Of a stretch of 64,000 nucleotides of DNA, positions 17,471-25,720 are shown in pieces. Positions within the stretch are counted from its first letter, which is position 1. Every line of letters starts with the position of its first letter. A model generated the notes under the pieces. It did no database searches, was not told the DNA's origin, and worked only from the letters and a program-made list of their open reading frames with translations. The translations under genes and the position numbers were made by a program. The stretch lies in contig JAFDWS010000001.1 of NCBI GenBank assembly GCA_018268375.1, positions 377,375 to 441,374 on the forward strand, given 5' to 3'. Origin of the DNA: Armatimonadota bacterium. Its GTDB lineage: Bacteria; Armatimonadota; Fimbriimonadia; Fimbriimonadales; Fimbriimonadaceae.

Positions 17471-18985
17471 TTACTTCACCTCCAGGTACGCAGCGAGACC
17501 GTGTGCACCGCCTTCGCGGCCATACCCGCTTTCTTTGTAGCCGCCGAAGGGAGACGCGGGGTCAAACTTGTTGAAGGTGTTAGCCCAGACGACACCCGCC
17601 CGCATCTGTGACAACATCTTGAAGATCTTGCTCCCCTTGTCCGTCCAGATTCCGGCACTCAGGCCATACATCGTGTTGTTCGCCTTTTCGATGGCCTCTT
17701 CGGGCGTACGGAAGGTCATGACAGCGAGGACAGGGCCAAAAATCTCTTCCTGGGCGATGCGGCTGGACTGGGCCACGCCGGTGAAATAGGTCGGAGCGCA
17801 CCAGAAACCTTTTTTAGGCAATGTGCGCCTTGACTGATGAATCTCACAGCCGTCCTCGACGCCAGCTTGCAAGTATCGCTGGATGGTCGCCAACTGCGAC
17901 TTGGAGTTGATGGCACCGATGTCGGTGTTCTTGTCGAGGGGGTCGCCGACGATCAAGGTCTGGATCCTGTCCTCCAGCTTTTGGATAAGCCTGTCATGGA
18001 CGCTCTCCTCGACAAGCAAGCGCGAACCCGCACAGCAAACGTGGCCCTGGTTGAAATAGATGCCGTTCACGATCCCCTCGACTGCCTGGTCGAGGGCGCA
18101 ATCGGCAAAGACGATGTTCGCCGCCTTTCCGCCGAGCTCGAGGGTCAAGTGCCGTGCCTTGGCGGTTCTCTGGATGCGTTTGCCGACCTCGGTCGAGCCT
18201 GTAAAGGCGACCTTGTCGATCCCTTTGTGGCTGGCAAGAGCGGCTCCGGTGTCACCGAAGCCCGTGACGATGTTCACGACTCCTGGCGGGAGGTCCGCTT
18301 GCTGAAGCACTTCAGCGAGAAGGAGGGCGGTAAGCGGCGTTGTCTCCGCCGGCTTGAGGACGCATGTATTCCCCGTTGCGAGCGCCGGTGCGAGTTTCCA
18401 AGCCGCCATCAAAAGCGGGAAATTCCACGGGATGATCTGGCCAGCGACCCCGATCGGGGCTGTCGTCCGACCTCCGAAAGCGAAATCCAGCTTGTCGGCC
18501 CACCCCGCGTAGTAGAAGAAATGGGCAGCGGCGAGGGGCACGTCGACATCGCGGCTCTCGCGGATCGGCTTTCCGCCGTCCAAGCTCTCCAGCACAGCGA
18601 ACTCTCTCGCCCTCTCTTGGAGGATCCGCGAAATGCGGAACAGGTACTTGCCCCGTTCGGCAGCCGGCAGTTTCGACCAGACCTTTTCATAGGCTTTGCG
18701 CGCAGCCTTGACGGCTCGATCGACATCTTCCGCACTTCCTTTGGCGACCTCACCGAGCACCTCTTCGGTCGCTGGGTTGATCGTCTCAAAACTGTTTCCC
18801 TCAGCGCTCTCGACAAATTCGCCGTCGATAAAATGGCCCTGGCGAGCCTTGATCGTAACGATGTCGCTTGCTTCAGGGGCGGGAGCGTATGCGGCAGCGC
18901 GGTCGAACCGGAGGGCCGGCCTGGTTCGGCCGTTTTCGTGCGGCACTTGGGCGGATCCTGTTTTCGTGGTTTTGGTCTTGCTCAT
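17471..18985 (-). CDS. Aldehyde dehydrogenase family protein
   Basis: This 504-residue complete NAD(P)-dependent ALDH carries all catalytic elements: Asn188 in IPWNFP, KPAETTPL, FTGSTEVGK, Glu283 in LELGGK, nucleophile Cys317 in GHVCCAGSR, and EEIFGPVLAVM. About 40 extra polar residues precede the conserved FIDGEFV start. It lies between deoC (39 bases upstream) and the pseudo-ALDH (directly abutting). That order suggests it oxidises aldehydes from deoxyribose breakdown, such as acetaldehyde or glyceraldehyde 3-phosphate, but the substrate is inferred only from context. Confidence 0.93.
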   Translation of the reverse strand: MSKTKTTKTGSAQVPHENGRTRPALRFDRAAAYAPAPEASDIVTIKARQGHFIDGEFVESAEGNSFETINPATEEVLGEVAKGSAEDVDRAVKAARKAYEKVWSKLPAAERGKYLFRISRILQERAREFAVLESLDGGKPIRESRDVDVPLAAAHFFYYAGWADKLDFAFGGRTTAPIGVAGQIIPWNFPLLMAAWKLAPALATGNTCVLKPAETTPLTALLLAEVLQQADLPPGVVNIVTGFGDTGAALASHKGIDKVAFTGSTEVGKRIQRTAKARHLTLELGGKAANIVFADCALDQAVEGIVNGIYFNQGHVCCAGSRLLVEESVHDRLIQKLEDRIQTLIVGDPLDKNTDIGAINSKSQLATIQRYLQAGVEDGCEIHQSRRTLPKKGFWCAPTYFTGVAQSSRIAQEEIFGPVLAVMTFRTPEEAIEKANNTMYGLSAGIWTDKGSKIFKMLSQMRAGVVWANTFNKFDPASPFGGYKESGYGREGGAHGLAAYLEVK

Positions 18986-19024
18986 GACGCCGCCCGGGTC
19001 TGGAATTTACCCTCCAGGACCGGG

Positions 19025-19942
19025 TCAGTCCAGGCTGAAATAGTCGCCGCTTTGGTACCGGCCCGTGGCCTGCTTAGCCAGCTGCATTTGAAGATCGTTC
19101 ACGAGGGCCGAAGCACCGAACCGGAACAGGTCGGGTGTCATCCAGTCGTCGCCCAAAGTCTCGGATAGCATCACCAGGTAGTGGAGTGCCTCCTTGCTAG
19201 TCCGGATGCCTCCAGCCGGCTTCATTCCGATCCGCTTTCCGGTGGCGTAGTAGAAGTCCCTGATCGCCTCCAACATGACAAGCGCCACGGGCATGGTGGC
19301 GGCGGGCTGCACCTTTCCGGTCGAGGTCTTGATAAAGTCAGCGCCAGCCTCCATCGCGACAAAACTCGCCCGGCGGACGGTGTCATAGGAACCGATCTCG
19401 CCGGTCTCCAGGATGACCTTCAGATGGGCTTCGCCGCACGCCTCCTTGACCTGGACGATCTCGTCGAACACAGTCTTGATGTCTCCTTCAAGCAGCGCAC
19501 CGCGGTTGATGACCATGTCGATCTCATCGGCACCGAGCTCAACAGTCTGCCTGACGTCGTCCAGCCGCACCTCGAGGGGGTACTGACCGCTAGGAAACCC
19601 GGTCGCTACTGCAGCAACCTTGACCTGGCTCCCCTTTAATGACCGCTTCGCCACTTCGACTAAGTTCGGATAGACACAGACAGCGGCAACGGTGACACCA
19701 GGGTGGGAGGCGGCCAAGTCAGCGCCGAGCGGATTCCGCGCCTTCTGGCACATCTGACGAACCTTCCCCTCCGTGTCCTTGCCTTCCAAGGTCGTCAGGT
19801 CGCACATCGACACGGCGAGCAGGAGTCCCTCGACCTTTGAAGTGGTCTTGATCGAGCGCTTCGTGAAGCGAGCTGCACGCTCCTCCACGTTGATTTGGTC
19901 GACAGGGGTCTCGACAAGCCGTTGGTGGCGCATTGACACCAT
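19025..19942 (-). CDS. deoC: Deoxyribose-phosphate aldolase
   Basis: This 305-residue enzyme splits 2-deoxyribose 5-phosphate into acetaldehyde and glyceraldehyde 3-phosphate. DeoC motifs are visible: VCVYPNLVEVA, VATGFPSGQYPLEVR, EIDMVINRGALLEGD, KVILETGEIGS, and the Schiff-base Lys in DFIKTSTGKVQP, followed by MKPAGGIRT. It is about 80 residues longer than the short E. coli-type bacterial form, mostly through N-terminal sequence and a C-terminal extension, so it resembles the longer DERA class. It heads the deoC-ALDH-pseudo-ALDH set and follows dtd by 13 bases. Confidence 0.95.
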   Translation of the reverse strand: MVSMRHQRLVETPVDQINVEERAARFTKRSIKTTSKVEGLLLAVSMCDLTTLEGKDTEGKVRQMCQKARNPLGADLAASHPGVTVAAVCVYPNLVEVAKRSLKGSQVKVAAVATGFPSGQYPLEVRLDDVRQTVELGADEIDMVINRGALLEGDIKTVFDEIVQVKEACGEAHLKVILETGEIGSYDTVRRASFVAMEAGADFIKTSTGKVQPAATMPVALVMLEAIRDFYYATGKRIGMKPAGGIRTSKEALHYLVMLSETLGDDWMTPDLFRFGASALVNDLQMQLAKQATGRYQSGDYFSLD

Positions 19943-19955
19943 GCCTCAGATTCTA

Positions 19956-20438
19956 TCAGCAGTCGACGACCAGAGTGACGGGCCCGTCGTTCACGATTTC
20001 GACGTCCATATCGGCGCCGAAGACGCCTGTGGAGACCCGTGCGCCCAGCTTGCCGAGTTCATCCACGAACAGTTCGAAGAGTCTCTGACCCTCGTCGTAC
20101 GAAGCGGCGGCAGTGAAGCTGGGCCGGCGTTGGGTGGCGTCCCCGTAGACCGTGAAATTCGACACGGCGAGGATATTGGGAAGGCTCTGATCGTGCGCGT
20201 GAGCCGATTCGTAGTCGCGCAAGTTCAGGTTCATCCGACCCTCCGCGTCGGGAAAGACCCGCATTCCCCAAATCCGGTCTGCGGTTTTGGCGGCCGTGGC
20301 CTCCGTGTCTTCCCTGCCCGCAGCGATGAGGAGCAGAAATCCTGGGCCGCAGAGCCCGACCTCTTCGCCAGCAACGGTGACCCTTGCCGATTTCACTCTT
20401 TGGACGACCGCTCGCACTGAATGATTTTGCCCGTTCAA
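19956..20438 (-). CDS. dtd: D-aminoacyl-tRNA deacylase
   Basis: This 160-residue cytoplasmic enzyme hydrolyses D-amino acids (and Gly) from mischarged tRNA. DTD signatures are present: RAVVQRVKSARVTV at the N-terminus, the active-site region SNFTVYGDATQRRPSF, and the gatekeeper motif NDGPVTLVVD at the C-terminus. The ATG start adds seven residues before the usual conserved start. It overlaps the stop of relA/spoT by 4 bases (ATGA), a common bacterial gene pairing. Confidence 0.96.
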   Translation of the reverse strand: MNGQNHSVRAVVQRVKSARVTVAGEEVGLCGPGFLLLIAAGREDTEATAAKTADRIWGMRVFPDAEGRMNLNLRDYESAHAHDQSLPNILAVSNFTVYGDATQRRPSFTAAASYDEGQRLFELFVDELGKLGARVSTGVFGADMDVEIVNDGPVTLVVDC

Positions 20439-22636
20439 CCCCGCATGACGCGCAGGATCGAAATAACGTCCGAGATGTTGCCGATCTTGTTCATCACGGC
20501 CTGAAGCTGGGTCAGGTCGCGAACCTCCACAGTTGCGTCGATCTCCGCCGTGTGGTTAGCGAGGGTACGGACGGTCATCCCCGACACGTTTGTCTTCGAC
20601 TCTCCAAGGATGGTCGAGATGTCCATGAGCAGCCCTTGACGGTTGAGACAGATGACTTTGAGCTCGACGGGGTAGACGGTGCCGTCCTCCGGCCACTCCA
20701 ACGGTATGAGGCGCTCACTCTCGGTCTCGGCGAGCCGCATGGCGTTCGGACACATTCGGCCGTGAATAATGATCCCCCTTCCCCGCGTAACGTAGCCCTG
20801 GACCTCTTCACCAGGTAGGGGACTACAGCATTTGGCCCGGCGGAACATGACGTTGTCAATGCCACCGGCGACGATCGTCGCTTCCTTGCTCGGAGCCCGA
20901 AGCTTGAGATATGTTTCAGGCTGGGTCTCTCGGAGATGACCCCGCATCTTCTCGACCGCGCCCTGGACGCTGATGAGGCCCTCTCCGATCCTTGCGAAAA
21001 CGTCCTGTGCGTTCTCACAATGGGTGAAGAGCTTCGCAAACTCCTTCATGCGGTCTTCGCCGGTCACGAGCTTGGGATCGATTCCGGCGGTCCGCAGGCC
21101 TTTCTCGAACGCCTCCTTGCCCCTTGCGACGCTTTCGGCCCGGTTCCGCTTTCGGAAGTAGTTGCGAAGCTTTGAGCGGGCGTCGGCGCTCTTGATGAAC
21201 TCCATCCAATCGAGGCTCGGCTGCGCGTTGGACCGGGTGATCAACTCGACCACGTCGCCGTTCTGCAGCGTCGTGCTGAGCGGCACCATGATGCCGTTGA
21301 CCCTCGCCCCCACCGTCTTCAGGCCAAGGTCAGAGTGGACTCTAAATGCGAAATCGACCGCCGTCGACTCCTTCGGCAAGTCAAGCACGTCCCCCTTCGG
21401 GGTGAAGACGAACACCTGTTCGCTAAAGAGGTCGGTGGTGACGGTTCGGAGGAAGTCGCTGGATGTGCGGGAATCGCTCGACCAGTCGAACAATTGTCGA
21501 CGGAGGTTTTCGAAGCCACCTGACTCCACCTTCTTGCCCTCCTTATAGCTGTAGTGGGCCGCCACGCCGTACTCGGCGATCTCGTGCATCGAGCGGGTTC
21601 GGATCTGAATCTCCAAGGGATCTCCGCCCGGGCCGATTACCTTCGTGTGCAAGGACTGATAACCGTTCGGCTTCGGCATGGCGATGTAGTCGTAGAAGAG
21701 CCCCGGCATGGGAAGCCAAAGTTCGTGGACGATGCCGAGCACGAGATAACACTCGTGCGACTCCTCGACGATTACCCGCATGGCCTGCAGGTCATAAATC
21801 TCTTCAAAGGGGATTTCCTGCTTGACGATCTTATTGAAGATGCTGAACAGGTGCTTCGGCCGGCTCGTGATCGAGGCCGATTTGAGTCCGCGCTCGTCAA
21901 GGGAGGTTCTCAGCATGTGCGTCGCGGTCTGGAGCTCTTCCTCTCGCTGGTGCCGTGATTTCGAGACGCGCTCGGTGATCTCTTGGAACTCATGGGGATG
22001 GAGCGTCTTAAAGGCGAGGTCTTCGAGTTGCCACTTGACTTGCCAAATGCCAAGGCGCGCGGCCAATGGCGCATAGACATCCAAGGTCTCGTTGGCGATC
22101 CGAACCTGCTTCTCGGGAGGCAAGGATGCCAGGGTCCGCATGTTATGGAGCCTGTCAGCGAGCTTGATGACCATCACACGGACGTCCTGGGCCATGGCCA
22201 GAAGCATCTTGCGCAGGCTCTCGGCCGCACGCGCAGTCTCAGCTGCTGCGCGCTGCCGATCGGTGGCGTCTGGGAGGGCGTTGAGCTTGAGCTTTGTCAC
22301 CCCGCCAACCATGTGGGCGATTTCCTGGCCAAAGTCGGCCTTGACGGTCTCCAGTGAGACCGAAGTGTCCTCAACGACGTCATGGAGGAGGGCAGCGACG
22401 ACGGAGTCCTCGTCCATGTGAAGGCTGGCCACGATGTTCGCCACCTCGACCGGATGTGTGATGTAGGGCTCCCCGGACCGCCTCGCCTGCCCCTCGTGAG
22501 CACGTTCGGCCAGACGGTATGCCCGAAGGATCCGTTCTGTGTCGGCGTCGGGCCTCTGGTTGCGGATGGTCTCTAGCAATTGGGCCAGACCGTCCGGAAC
22601 GTCGCCCCGACCGGCGGTCTCGGTCACGATGGCCAT
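20435..22636 (-). CDS. Bifunctional (p)ppGpp synthetase/hydrolase, Rel/SpoT family
   Basis: This 733-residue stringent-response enzyme has all domains. The HD hydrolase is intact (YITHPVEVA, ALLHDVVEDTS, IKLADRLHNMRTL). The synthetase carries YDLQAMRVIV, YDYIAMPKPNGYQSLH and EIQIRT. TGS starts near residue 390 (VFVFTPKGDVLDLPKEST). The zinc-finger/RIS region contains CCSPLPGEEVQGYVTRGRG, and an ACT domain lies at the C-terminus (GLLMDISTILGESKTNVSGM). Both activities look intact, so this could be the sole long Rel enzyme. A TAAAAT box at 22688-22683 lies in the gap below kdsB and may give it its own promoter. Confidence 0.96.
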   Translation of the reverse strand: MAIVTETAGRGDVPDGLAQLLETIRNQRPDADTERILRAYRLAERAHEGQARRSGEPYITHPVEVANIVASLHMDEDSVVAALLHDVVEDTSVSLETVKADFGQEIAHMVGGVTKLKLNALPDATDRQRAAAETARAAESLRKMLLAMAQDVRVMVIKLADRLHNMRTLASLPPEKQVRIANETLDVYAPLAARLGIWQVKWQLEDLAFKTLHPHEFQEITERVSKSRHQREEELQTATHMLRTSLDERGLKSASITSRPKHLFSIFNKIVKQEIPFEEIYDLQAMRVIVEESHECYLVLGIVHELWLPMPGLFYDYIAMPKPNGYQSLHTKVIGPGGDPLEIQIRTRSMHEIAEYGVAAHYSYKEGKKVESGGFENLRRQLFDWSSDSRTSSDFLRTVTTDLFSEQVFVFTPKGDVLDLPKESTAVDFAFRVHSDLGLKTVGARVNGIMVPLSTTLQNGDVVELITRSNAQPSLDWMEFIKSADARSKLRNYFRKRNRAESVARGKEAFEKGLRTAGIDPKLVTGEDRMKEFAKLFTHCENAQDVFARIGEGLISVQGAVEKMRGHLRETQPETYLKLRAPSKEATIVAGGIDNVMFRRAKCCSPLPGEEVQGYVTRGRGIIIHGRMCPNAMRLAETESERLIPLEWPEDGTVYPVELKVICLNRQGLLMDISTILGESKTNVSGMTVRTLANHTAEIDATVEVRDLTQLQAVMNKIGNISDVISILRVMRG

Positions 22637-22703
22637 GTAACAGAAGCTTCCCCGGCAGGCACCCTTGACCGACGGGTGTCCTATTTTAGCCGATTTCGAA
22701 CCT

Positions 22704-23441
22704 TCACGGCCTTGGGGCGAAGCGTTGGGAGAGGATCTCCCGGACCTGCTCCGCTTGCTCGGGCGTGTCCACGGCCAGTTCTGTCCCCTTTCCAGGCACC
22801 ATCTTGATCCTGACGCCGTTCTCCATGAACCGTAGTTGCTCCAAGCTCTCAGCCTGTTCTAGCGGCGTCTGAGGCCAACTGGCGAACTTGAGGATGGCCT
22901 CCCGCCGGTAGGCGTACAGCCCGATGTGCTTCTTAACGGGGGCGACCCTCGGGTTCCGTTCATAGGGGAGGGCATGCCGACTGAAGTAAAGCGCGTAGCC
23001 CGCCAAGTCCGTGGCGACCTTGACCGCGGCAGGGCTCTCGTATTCCTCAGGTCCGCACTCGCAGTACACACTCGCCATTTCGATCGCGGGATCGTCCAGC
23101 ATCGGTCGAGCGCAGGCTGCGATCGAACTCGGGTCGATCAAGGGTTCGTCGCCTTGGACGTTGACATAGAAGTCAGCCTTCATCTCCTTGGCGACCTCGG
23201 CAATGCGGTCAGTACCGGTCTCATGATCGAACGACGTCTGCATGGAGTCGGCGCCAAACTCCTCACACGCCTGCATGATCTCCTTGTCGGGCGTTGCAAC
23301 GATCACGGCGTCGGCAACCCCCGAGGCCTGCGCGGCCTCGACGACCCATTGAATCATCGGCTTCCCACAGAGGTCTTCGAGGGGCTTCCCAGGAAAGCGA
23401 GAGCTTCCCATTCGGGCTGGAACGACGATGAGGCACCGCAC
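22704..23441 (-). CDS. kdsB: 3-deoxy-manno-octulosonate cytidylyltransferase
   Basis: This 245-residue protein activates Kdo as CMP-Kdo for lipopolysaccharide core synthesis. KdsB motifs are clear: IVVPARMGSSRFPGKPL (nucleotide binding), VATPDKEI, NVQGDEPLID, and YFSRHALPYERNP with KKHIGLYAYRR. Its presence implies an outer membrane with Kdo-containing LPS. It is first in the kdsB-relA-dtd-deoC-ALDH run on the minus strand and divergent from the secreted protein gene at 23541. Confidence 0.96.
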   Translation of the reverse strand: MRCLIVVPARMGSSRFPGKPLEDLCGKPMIQWVVEAAQASGVADAVIVATPDKEIMQACEEFGADSMQTSFDHETGTDRIAEVAKEMKADFYVNVQGDEPLIDPSSIAACARPMLDDPAIEMASVYCECGPEEYESPAAVKVATDLAGYALYFSRHALPYERNPRVAPVKKHIGLYAYRREAILKFASWPQTPLEQAESLEQLRFMENGVRIKMVPGKGTELAVDTPEQAEQVREILSQRFAPRP

Positions 23442-23540
23442 GGCGAGATACTACCGGAAGCGAGAATGCCCGAATACCGTAGAAATGTCGGCAGGGCCGG
23501 ACTGAATCTTGGTCGCTTTTCGTGATACGATGACTACGCT

Positions 23541-24953
23541 ATGAGGAGCAACATTAGGCTCTTGCTTGTTTCCGCCCTAGCGGCTTGTTCTCTGAGTGCT
23601 TTCGCCCAGAAGAGGCCACACCTCATGCCCGTTGGCGTCCGCAAGGATCCCATCGCGATCGCGAAGTGCAAGATCGTGGGCATCAACGGCAATCAAGTCA
23701 AGCTGGTCACCGGACCGAAAATTCCCTATCACCGCGGCTATGTCAACGTAGCTGCCCAGACTGACATCGCCCTCGACGAGTTCGAATTCTCCTTTGATCA
23801 GACCGGCGCTGTCATCCCTGACGAGAACCCCAATTACGGAGCGGCCTGTTGGCAATTGCCAGATCCGCCGGACACCCGCTGGTACTTCGGCGACAGCTAC
23901 ACTCCTGGTCTTCGCTATAACGACATGAAGGTTCGCTCCGGGGCTGCAGGCGCAGTCTCCACCCGGTTAGCCTACACCTGGTTCATCGCGGACGACGGCG
24001 CTGGAGGTGCCCGCCAGGTGACCAATTCCACCCATTTGGTCGTGACTTGTGAGAACTGGGTCAAGACGGCCGCCGACGCCAGCAACGCTGCCATGCGCGG
24101 CGACCTGGACGGCGTTCTCTTCTTCTATGGCCCCGAGTCCGGCCCTTCGGCTGGTTACAATTACTCGGACGTCGACCTCGCGCAGACTCCTTATTCGTTC
24201 CGCATGCCAGTCGACGGCAACGGCGGCTACATCACGGCCCACGGCGACTACAACGACGGCACTCAGACACTGGTGCTGGGTTGCGCCCAGGACATGGTTT
24301 GGGGATTGAAATCCGGGAATCCGAACGGCCCCGAGGATCCTGACCAGTGGGACGACGACTTCCCGACCAACGGCCTGTTCGACGACCAAGGCGAGCTCTA
24401 CAGCTACGACTTCACCGGCCAATTCTGCCCCGACGTCGAGGGCGCGATGATGCTGTTCTTCTACACAGCCTCGCCACCCGAGACGCTCGCCCCGAACGCC
24501 CAGCAGGTCGTTCTCGGCCAGATCGCCTCGGGCAACCTCGCGAGCCTCGCCGCCGACGACAACAATGCAGAGCGCATGTGCCGGTTCATCCTGCCCAACC
24601 GCTCGAGCCCGTTCGTGGTCACCAACCTCACCTACACGACGAGCAAGACGACCCTGACCTCGGTCTCCTTCAAGGTTAAGGCGAAGATGTCGCTCATCGG
24701 CCAATTCGCGATCAAACTCGGTCTCAAGGATCAGACTCAATCGAACGTGTTCGATGTCGTCCTGCCTGAGACCTCAATCGGCACCGCTTACACGGTCTTT
24801 ACAGGAAATGCTTCCGGCAACTTGCAGAAGTACCGTGGCTCGGGTGGCGCGATGGTCGGCCAGATCAGCGTCCGCAACACGGGTCCAGTCCCGGGCAGCG
24901 GCAACTGGTGCACCGACTTCGAGTACGCCCAGTTGACGGTGGGCGGCAGCTAA
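23541..24953 (+). CDS. Secreted protein of unknown function with shared C-terminal module
   Basis: This 470-residue protein has a signal peptide ending near SAFAQ. The body (residues about 20-310) is Asp- and aromatic-rich with motifs such as DVDLAQTPYSF and DDDFPTNGLFDDQGELYSYD; I do not recognise it. Residues about 317-470 carry a divergent copy of the module seen at the C-termini of the proteins at 15132-16610 and 44424-46367 (VVLGQIASGNLASLAADDNN, VSFKVKAKMS, GNLQKYRGSGGAMVGQISV). A TACGAT box 8 bases before the ATG suggests a very short leader. A strong terminator follows. Confidence 0.75.
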   Translation: MRSNIRLLLVSALAACSLSAFAQKRPHLMPVGVRKDPIAIAKCKIVGINGNQVKLVTGPKIPYHRGYVNVAAQTDIALDEFEFSFDQTGAVIPDENPNYGAACWQLPDPPDTRWYFGDSYTPGLRYNDMKVRSGAAGAVSTRLAYTWFIADDGAGGARQVTNSTHLVVTCENWVKTAADASNAAMRGDLDGVLFFYGPESGPSAGYNYSDVDLAQTPYSFRMPVDGNGGYITAHGDYNDGTQTLVLGCAQDMVWGLKSGNPNGPEDPDQWDDDFPTNGLFDDQGELYSYDFTGQFCPDVEGAMMLFFYTASPPETLAPNAQQVVLGQIASGNLASLAADDNNAERMCRFILPNRSSPFVVTNLTYTTSKTTLTSVSFKVKAKMSLIGQFAIKLGLKDQTQSNVFDVVLPETSIGTAYTVFTGNASGNLQKYRGSGGAMVGQISVRNTGPVPGSGNWCTDFEYAQLTVGGS

Positions 24954-24976
24954 GAAGGCAGCCTCCAAGACAAGGG

Positions 24977-25009
24977 AAACCCCGGCATTCGCCGGGGTTT
25001 CTTAGTTTC
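24977..25009 (+). terminator. Rho-independent terminator
   Basis: The stem AAACCCCGGC / GCCGGGGTTT with an ATTC loop is followed by TTTCTTAGTTT, 23 bases after the stop of the secreted protein gene. Confidence 0.92.
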
Positions 25010-25135
25010 TGGAATCCAGAGAGATCGCGGTTCATGACGAACCTGATCCTTGGTCAGGGTCCGCTAAAACCCCGTACCTCTCTGGTTACATTGGCTATTC
25101 ATTCCTAAGCACCACCTCCTACTTGGTGAAAAGTA

Positions 25136-25161
25136 CGCGGCTACTGGAATAAGAAGCCGCG
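25136..25161 (-). terminator. Probable terminator of greA
   Basis: A 7-bp stem CGCGGCT / AGCCGCG with a 12-base loop lies 54 bases beyond the greA stop. On the minus strand it is followed by TACTTTTC. The rest of the gap 25010-25214 holds only short imperfect repeats and no gene I can support. Confidence 0.6.
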
Positions 25162-25214
25162 CCTAATAGAAGAACGTACCCGAAATCCGAAAAGTTTCTG
25201 GCGCCGTGGGCCGT

Positions 25215-25676
25215 TCAAGCCCCGATCGACAAAACCTGGTACCGCTGTATGCCGCCAGGAGCATTCACCTCGAACTCGTCGTTCTGAGACTTGCCCAACA
25301 AAGCTTCGCCGAGAGGCGAGGTGATCGAAATGAGGTCGTTCGCAGGATCGGCCTCGAAAGCGCCGACGAGCTTGACGGTGAGCTCGTCTCCCCACTCCAA
25401 GTCCTTGAGCTTGACGATCGATCCGAGGTGCGCCTGGTCTTCGGGGTGTTCGCTGTGATCGACCACCTGGGCGGTCTGGATGGCTCGTTCTAGGTCAGCG
25501 ATGCGTGTTTCAAGGCGCTTCTGGTTGAGCTTTGCTTCGTGGTACATCGCGTTTTCGCGCAAGTCACCGTGAGACTTGGCTTCGCGGATGTTGTCGGCGA
25601 CCCGCTGGCGCTCTACCCTCTTCAGGTGCTCCAACTCGGCTTTGAGCTTGTCATAGCCTTCCTGCGACAACAACAT
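25215..25676 (-). CDS. greA: Transcription elongation factor GreA
   Basis: This 153-residue protein rescues backtracked RNA polymerase by stimulating transcript cleavage. The N-terminal coiled coil contains LSQEGYDKLKAELEHL and the tip acidic motif GDLRENAMYHEAK. The C-terminal FKBP-like domain ends SPLGEALLGKSQNDEFEVNAPGG. Length and motifs are standard for GreA. It is transcribed divergently from the glycosyltransferase with 44 bases between, and it has its own terminator. Confidence 0.96.
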   Translation of the reverse strand: MLLSQEGYDKLKAELEHLKRVERQRVADNIREAKSHGDLRENAMYHEAKLNQKRLETRIADLERAIQTAQVVDHSEHPEDQAHLGSIVKLKDLEWGDELTVKLVGAFEADPANDLISITSPLGEALLGKSQNDEFEVNAPGGIQRYQVLSIGA

Positions 25677-25720
25677 GGGAATGGAATTTTGGCACAGCGG
25701 TTCGGGTTAACTGCGGGGCC

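Noticed and set aside
17837-19168. 443-residue plus-strand open frame
   Set aside because: It is antisense to the aldehyde dehydrogenase and has no domain signature.
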